From an uncultured Clostridia bacterium (GTDB lineage Bacteria > Bacillota_A > Clostridia > Christensenellales > Aristaeellaceae), in assembly GCA_946408865.1 (NCBI GenBank), contig CAMJTZ010000088.1:1-7599 (forward strand): DNA of 7,599 bases, written 5' to 3'. Below, one piece after another: positions 5,204 to 7,599 of the stretch; within the stretch, counting starts at the first letter, position 1; every line of letters starts with the position of its first letter. Under the pieces are notes generated by a model. The model worked only from the letters and a program-made list of their open reading frames with translations, was not told the DNA's origin and searched no databases. A program made the position numbers and the translations under genes.

Positions 5204-5275
5204 CAGCCGGAATAACCCGGCAGAACAGCGAATCGTTCGCCTGCCGCTGCCGACGGGCGAAGCGTTCTCCGGCTG
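5204..5275. other. Structured intergenic stretch of nested inverted repeats
   Basis: Three nested pairings are visible: CAGCCGG/CCGGCTG (5204-5210 with 5269-5275), AGAAC/GTTCT (5222-5226 with 5264-5268) and TTCGCC/GGCGAA (5236-5241 with 5256-5261). Smaller hairpins compete: GCCGG/CCGGC (5206-5221) and GCGAA-TCG-TTCGC (5228-5240). No T-tract follows on the forward strand, so it is not a plain terminator. It lies between the VOC stop and the next terminator. Function unknown; it matches no riboswitch I recognise. Confidence 0.45.
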
Positions 5276-5295
5276 AATAAGTCCGAACAAAAAGT

Positions 5296-5340
5296 AACAG
5301 GTAGCCCATCAAAAAATGGGAAGCCTGTTTCTTTCTTTCT
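5296..5340 (+). terminator. Probable terminator after the VOC gene
   Basis: AACAGG (5296-5301) pairs with CCTGTT (5324-5329), and CCCAT (5305-5309) with ATGGG (5316-5320). A 3x3 internal loop separates them and the apical loop is CAAAAA. The 3' side runs into TTTCTTTCTTTCT, an interrupted T-tract. It directly abuts the -10 element of the xylanase promoter, so it insulates that gene from the VOC transcript. Confidence 0.6.
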
Positions 5341-5348
5341 GGTAGAAT
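5340..5348 (+). promoter_or_regulatory. Extended -10 promoter of the GH10 xylanase gene
   Basis: TGGTAGAAT holds TAGAAT (5343-5348, five of six) with a TGn extension. No recognisable -35 box lies 16-18 nt upstream because that sequence is the terminator stem. The leader would be about 30 nt. A weak -35 fits a promoter needing an activator, which is inference. Confidence 0.5.
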
Positions 5349-5384
5349 GAAGATAAAAATACAGGAATCGGAGGGATATACTTT

Positions 5385-6608
5385 ATGGATCAGAATAAAC
5401 TTGCACACCGCCGGTCTGACGCCCGCCTGCGCGTCCTGAATCCGGACGGGAGACCCGCAATCCGTCAGAAGGTCGACGTGGATCAGGTTTCTCACCGGTT
5501 CCTTTTCGGCTGCGGCGCCTTTGACGCCGTCGCAATCATGAAAACCGATGATCCCGCGCAGAAAGCCTTCCTGCAGGAACGTATGGAAAAATGGTTCGCC
5601 CTGTTCAATTACGGTACCCTTCCCTTCTACTGGGGCCGCTATGAGCCCGAGGAAGGCCGGACCGCATATACCGAAACCATGGCCGCCGCGAAATGGCTGC
5701 GTGAAAAAAACGTCCAGGTCAAAGGGCATCCCCTCTGCTGGCATACAGCCTGCGCTCCCTGGCTGCTTCAGTTCTCCAACGAGGAAATCCTCCGCCGCCA
5801 GATCGCGCGGATTCACCGGGATGTGGAGGCCTTCCGCGGCGTCATTAACCTGTGGGATGTTATCAACGAAGTCGTCATCATGCCCGAGTTTGACCGGTAT
5901 GACAACGCGATCACCAGGATCTGCAAGGAAAAAGGCCGCGTCGGCCTCGTGAAGGAGGTTTTCGCCGCCGCGAAAGAAAGCGATCCGAACGCCACCCTGC
6001 TCATCAACGATTTCAACACCAGCGAGCGCTACGCCGAACTGATCGAAGCGCTGCTGGAGGCGGATGTCCCGATCAGCGCCATCGGCATTCAGAGCCATCA
6101 GCATCAGGGATACTGGGGACTGGAGAAGCTGAATCAGATCCTGGAACGTTTCTCCCGTTTCGGTCTGCCGATTCATTTCACGGAAAACACGCTGATCTCC
6201 GGCAAAATCATGCCCGCGCATATCGTCGACCTCAACGACTGGCAGGTGGATGAATGGCCCAGCACGCCCGAAGGGGAAGAGCGCCAGGCCCGGGAGATCT
6301 CAGAAATGTATTCCGTCCTGTTTGCCCATCCCCTTGTGGAAGCCATCACAACCTGGGATTTCAACGACGGCTGCTGGCTGAAGGCTCCGTCCGGCTTTGT
6401 GCATGCGGACAACACGGAAAAACCTTCCTGGTATGCCATGAAGAAGCTGATCCATGAAGATTGGGAAACCCATACCTCCCTTGTCACGGATGAAGAAGGA
6501 TATATTGCATTCAGCGGCTTCCGGGGCATTTACAAACTGAAATCCGCCATGGGCAGCGCTTCTTTCACCCTGGAGGAAGACCTGAAGGAAACAATTCGCC
6601 TGTCCTGA
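5385..6608 (+). CDS. GH10 family glycoside hydrolase, probable intracellular endo-1,4-beta-xylanase
   Basis: The 407-residue protein is one GH10 TIM barrel, preceded by a short beta segment ending HRFLFGCGAFD (37-47) and followed by a small C-terminal beta segment (about 368-396). Barrel signatures run in order: FYWGRYEPEEG (81-91), GHPLCWH (114-120), LWDVINEV (156-163) with the acid/base E162, LLINDFN (205-211), GIQSHQHQG (234-242), IHFTENTL (263-270) with the likely nucleophile E267, and ITTWDFNDGCW (321-331). The family cleaves internal beta-1,4-xylosidic bonds. There is no signal peptide, anchor or carbohydrate-binding module, so it probably trims imported xylo-oligosaccharides in the cytoplasm. 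The nucleophile motif TENT departs from the usual TELD. GGAGGG (5370-5375) is 9 nt before the ATG. The collapsed ABC gene begins 37 nt downstream and was probably co-transcribed; the cinnamoyl-esterase-like gene is nearby. Confidence 0.92.
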   Translation: MDQNKLAHRRSDARLRVLNPDGRPAIRQKVDVDQVSHRFLFGCGAFDAVAIMKTDDPAQKAFLQERMEKWFALFNYGTLPFYWGRYEPEEGRTAYTETMAAAKWLREKNVQVKGHPLCWHTACAPWLLQFSNEEILRRQIARIHRDVEAFRGVINLWDVINEVVIMPEFDRYDNAITRICKEKGRVGLVKEVFAAAKESDPNATLLINDFNTSERYAELIEALLEADVPISAIGIQSHQHQGYWGLEKLNQILERFSRFGLPIHFTENTLISGKIMPAHIVDLNDWQVDEWPSTPEGEERQAREISEMYSVLFAHPLVEAITTWDFNDGCWLKAPSGFVHADNTEKPSWYAMKKLIHEDWETHTSLVTDEEGYIAFSGFRGIYKLKSAMGSASFTLEEDLKETIRLS

Positions 6609-6645
6609 CGGCAGCCGTTCTGAACAGGGTCTCAGGAGGAAAACG

Positions 6646-6987
6646 ATGATCAGAACGTTGTGGCGGCTCAGCCGGGAAGCGGTTCGCTATAAAAATCTCT
6701 ATACGGCAGCCATCCTGTCCACCCTGGCGCTTACAGCGATCATCATTCTTGATGAAGCCACCGCTTCCGTGGACGTGGAAACAGAGCAGCAGATTCAAAA
6801 AGCGATCGCGGGAGTGGCCGGAAGCCGCACTATCATCGCGATCGCACATCGCCTTTCCACTATCCGCAGCGCGAACCAGATCCTGGTCATCGAAGACGGC
6901 CGCATCACCGAACGCGGTACCCACGCGGAGCTGGTGGCCATGAGCGGAAGCTATGCAAGAATGAACAGAATTCAGGGCGAGCAATAA
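6646..6987 (+). pseudogene. ABC exporter gene collapsed by in-frame internal deletion
   Basis: The 113-residue reading frame joins two ends of a much larger protein. Residues 1-31 look like the N-terminus of an ABC exporter: a basic amphipathic start MIRTLWRLSREAVRYKN, then a hydrophobic stretch. Residues 32-113 are the end of a nucleotide-binding domain: Walker B IIILDEATAS (32-41) with D36 and E37, D-loop SVD (41-43), H-loop H68 in IAHRLSTIR, and the EDGRITERGTHAEL tail. The transmembrane domain, Walker A, Q-loop and LSGGQ signature are absent. A normal exporter half is about 570-600 residues, so some 450 or more are missing. The join is near 6733-6745. It keeps the frame and an excellent AGGAGG site before the ATG. 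The product cannot bind or hydrolyse ATP as a normal domain. An assembly error is the main alternative. Confidence 0.85.
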
Positions 6988-6991
6988 ATTT

Positions 6992-7599
6992 TTATCCCGA
7001 ATAAGAAGGCATCAGCAGCGCCCGGTATTCGCCAGGCGACATTCCTTTCTCCGCGTGGAATACACGGTTAAAACTGGAAATACTCTGAAAACCGGAATGC
7101 ATCGCGATTTCCGTCAGCGTCATATTATTGTCAGCCAGCAGTTCCGTCGCCTTTTCCAGCCGGATGGTGTTCAGCCATTTGCTGTAATTCGTCCCGGTGA
7201 TATTGCGGAAAATCCGGGAAAAATAGTCCTTGCTGATCCCGGCCATCTCCGCCATTGCGCTTTGAGAAAGATCATCCGCAGTCAGATTGTTTTTGATATA
7301 GTCCGTTACGGAAATGATGCGGCGAAGTACGGTATCCGTATAGCTGTAAGATTCGCTGCTGCGGATCTCCGGCGCGAATTCCTCCCGGTGCTCATCCAGC
7401 GCCAGCATGAATTCCATCAGCAGGATGCAGCAGCGAAGTTCCCGATCCGGCCCTGCCGCAAAAAAGATTTCCTTCATTTTATCCGCGATGATCCGCAGCT
7501 TCCCCACCAGTTCAGGATGCGAATAGATACACAGCACATGCAGGTTCCGGTAAAAATGCATAATCCGCTGCAGGTCAAACAGTGAGTTCATGAAAGCGT
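6992..7599 (-). CDS. AraC-family transcriptional regulator, N-terminus outside window
   Basis: The C-terminal part of an AraC/XylS regulator. Counting from the first in-window ATG (7591), the paired helix-turn-helix unit covers about residues 94-192. The first HTH is LSQSAMAEMAGISKDYFSRI (108-127). The second is MTLTEIAMHSGFQSISSFNR (157-176), followed by FHAEKGMSPGEYR (178-190), which matches the family signature. Residues 1-90 are a helical linker. The ATG at 7591 has no ribosome binding site, the frame stays open to the window edge, and full-length members are about 280-300 residues, so an N-terminal sensing (cupin-like) domain probably lies beyond. It would bind DNA and activate genes in response to a ligand, perhaps a sugar. 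It stops 4 nt from the convergent ABC remnant with no clear terminator between them. Control of the xylanase is plausible but inferred. Confidence 0.9.
   Translation of the reverse strand, partial: AFMNSLFDLQRIMHFYRNLHVLCIYSHPELVGKLRIIADKMKEIFFAAGPDRELRCCILLMEFMLALDEHREEFAPEIRSSESYSYTDTVLRRIISVTDYIKNNLTADDLSQSAMAEMAGISKDYFSRIFRNITGTNYSKWLNTIRLEKATELLADNNMTLTEIAMHSGFQSISSFNRVFHAEKGMSPGEYRALLMPSYSG

Noticed and set aside
5193..6221. 342-codon reverse-strand open frame
   Set aside because: It lies antisense to the GH10 gene and its upstream region, has no recognisable domain and no ribosome binding site of note.
1..7599. CRISPR array, tRNA, rRNA, IS element or phage gene
   Set aside because: No regularly spaced direct repeats, cloverleaf, rRNA-like sequence, transposase motif or phage structural motif was seen on either strand.

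Overview
The window looks like chromosome of an anaerobic, fibre-degrading member of the Clostridia, probably from a rumen or gut. The reasons are: moderately high GC, strong AGGAGG-type ribosome binding sites, textbook sigma-A promoters, a flavin-reductase/rubredoxin fusion typical of strict anaerobes, a TIGR04076-type protein, a cinnamoyl/feruloyl-esterase-like hydrolase resembling rumen Butyrivibrio Est1E, and a GH10 xylanase. Taxonomy is an inference from gene content. No rRNA, tRNA, IS element or CRISPR array was seen.

Layout. (1) Positions 1-1939, minus strand: one transcription unit. It runs from a promoter (1911-1939) through a 32-codon leader ORF (1781-1879) and an intrinsic terminator (1722-1755) to a RimJ/RimL-type GNAT acetyltransferase, a class I SAM methyltransferase and a second GNAT (COG3981-like) cut by the window edge. 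No good promoter lies between the terminator and the first GNAT, and the last codons of the leader ORF can pair with the terminator's 5' arm. This suggests leader-peptide attenuation. (2) Positions 1977-2325, plus: a divergent gene for an uncharacterised 98-aa protein. (3) Positions 2253-3390, minus: a two-gene unit of a TIGR04076 protein and a flavin reductase-rubredoxin. Its terminator lies inside the coding sequence of the convergent 98-aa gene. (4) Positions 3408-3937, plus: a 4HBT/YbgC-like thioesterase with its own promoter. Its 3' end overlaps the convergent esterase gene by 59 bp. (5) Positions 3879-4704, minus: the alpha/beta hydrolase. It is divergent from a VOC-family gene (4805-5188, plus), and an inverted repeat sits exactly between the two promoters. 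(6) Positions 5204-6608: a structured intergenic stretch, a terminator, a promoter, and a GH10 xylanase without signal peptide. (7) Positions 6646-6987: an ABC exporter gene collapsed by an in-frame internal deletion. It is followed, tail to tail, by an AraC-family regulator (6992-7599, minus) whose N-terminus lies outside the window.

How the genes may work together. The esterase and the xylanase both lack secretion signals. They fit cytoplasmic processing of imported, feruloylated xylo-oligosaccharides, possibly under the AraC regulator. The GNAT/methyltransferase/GNAT unit looks like small-molecule or ribosomal modification functions, for which a translation-sensing leader would make sense, but substrates cannot be read from the sequence. 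The candidate attenuator and the collapsed ABC gene are the observations most worth following up.
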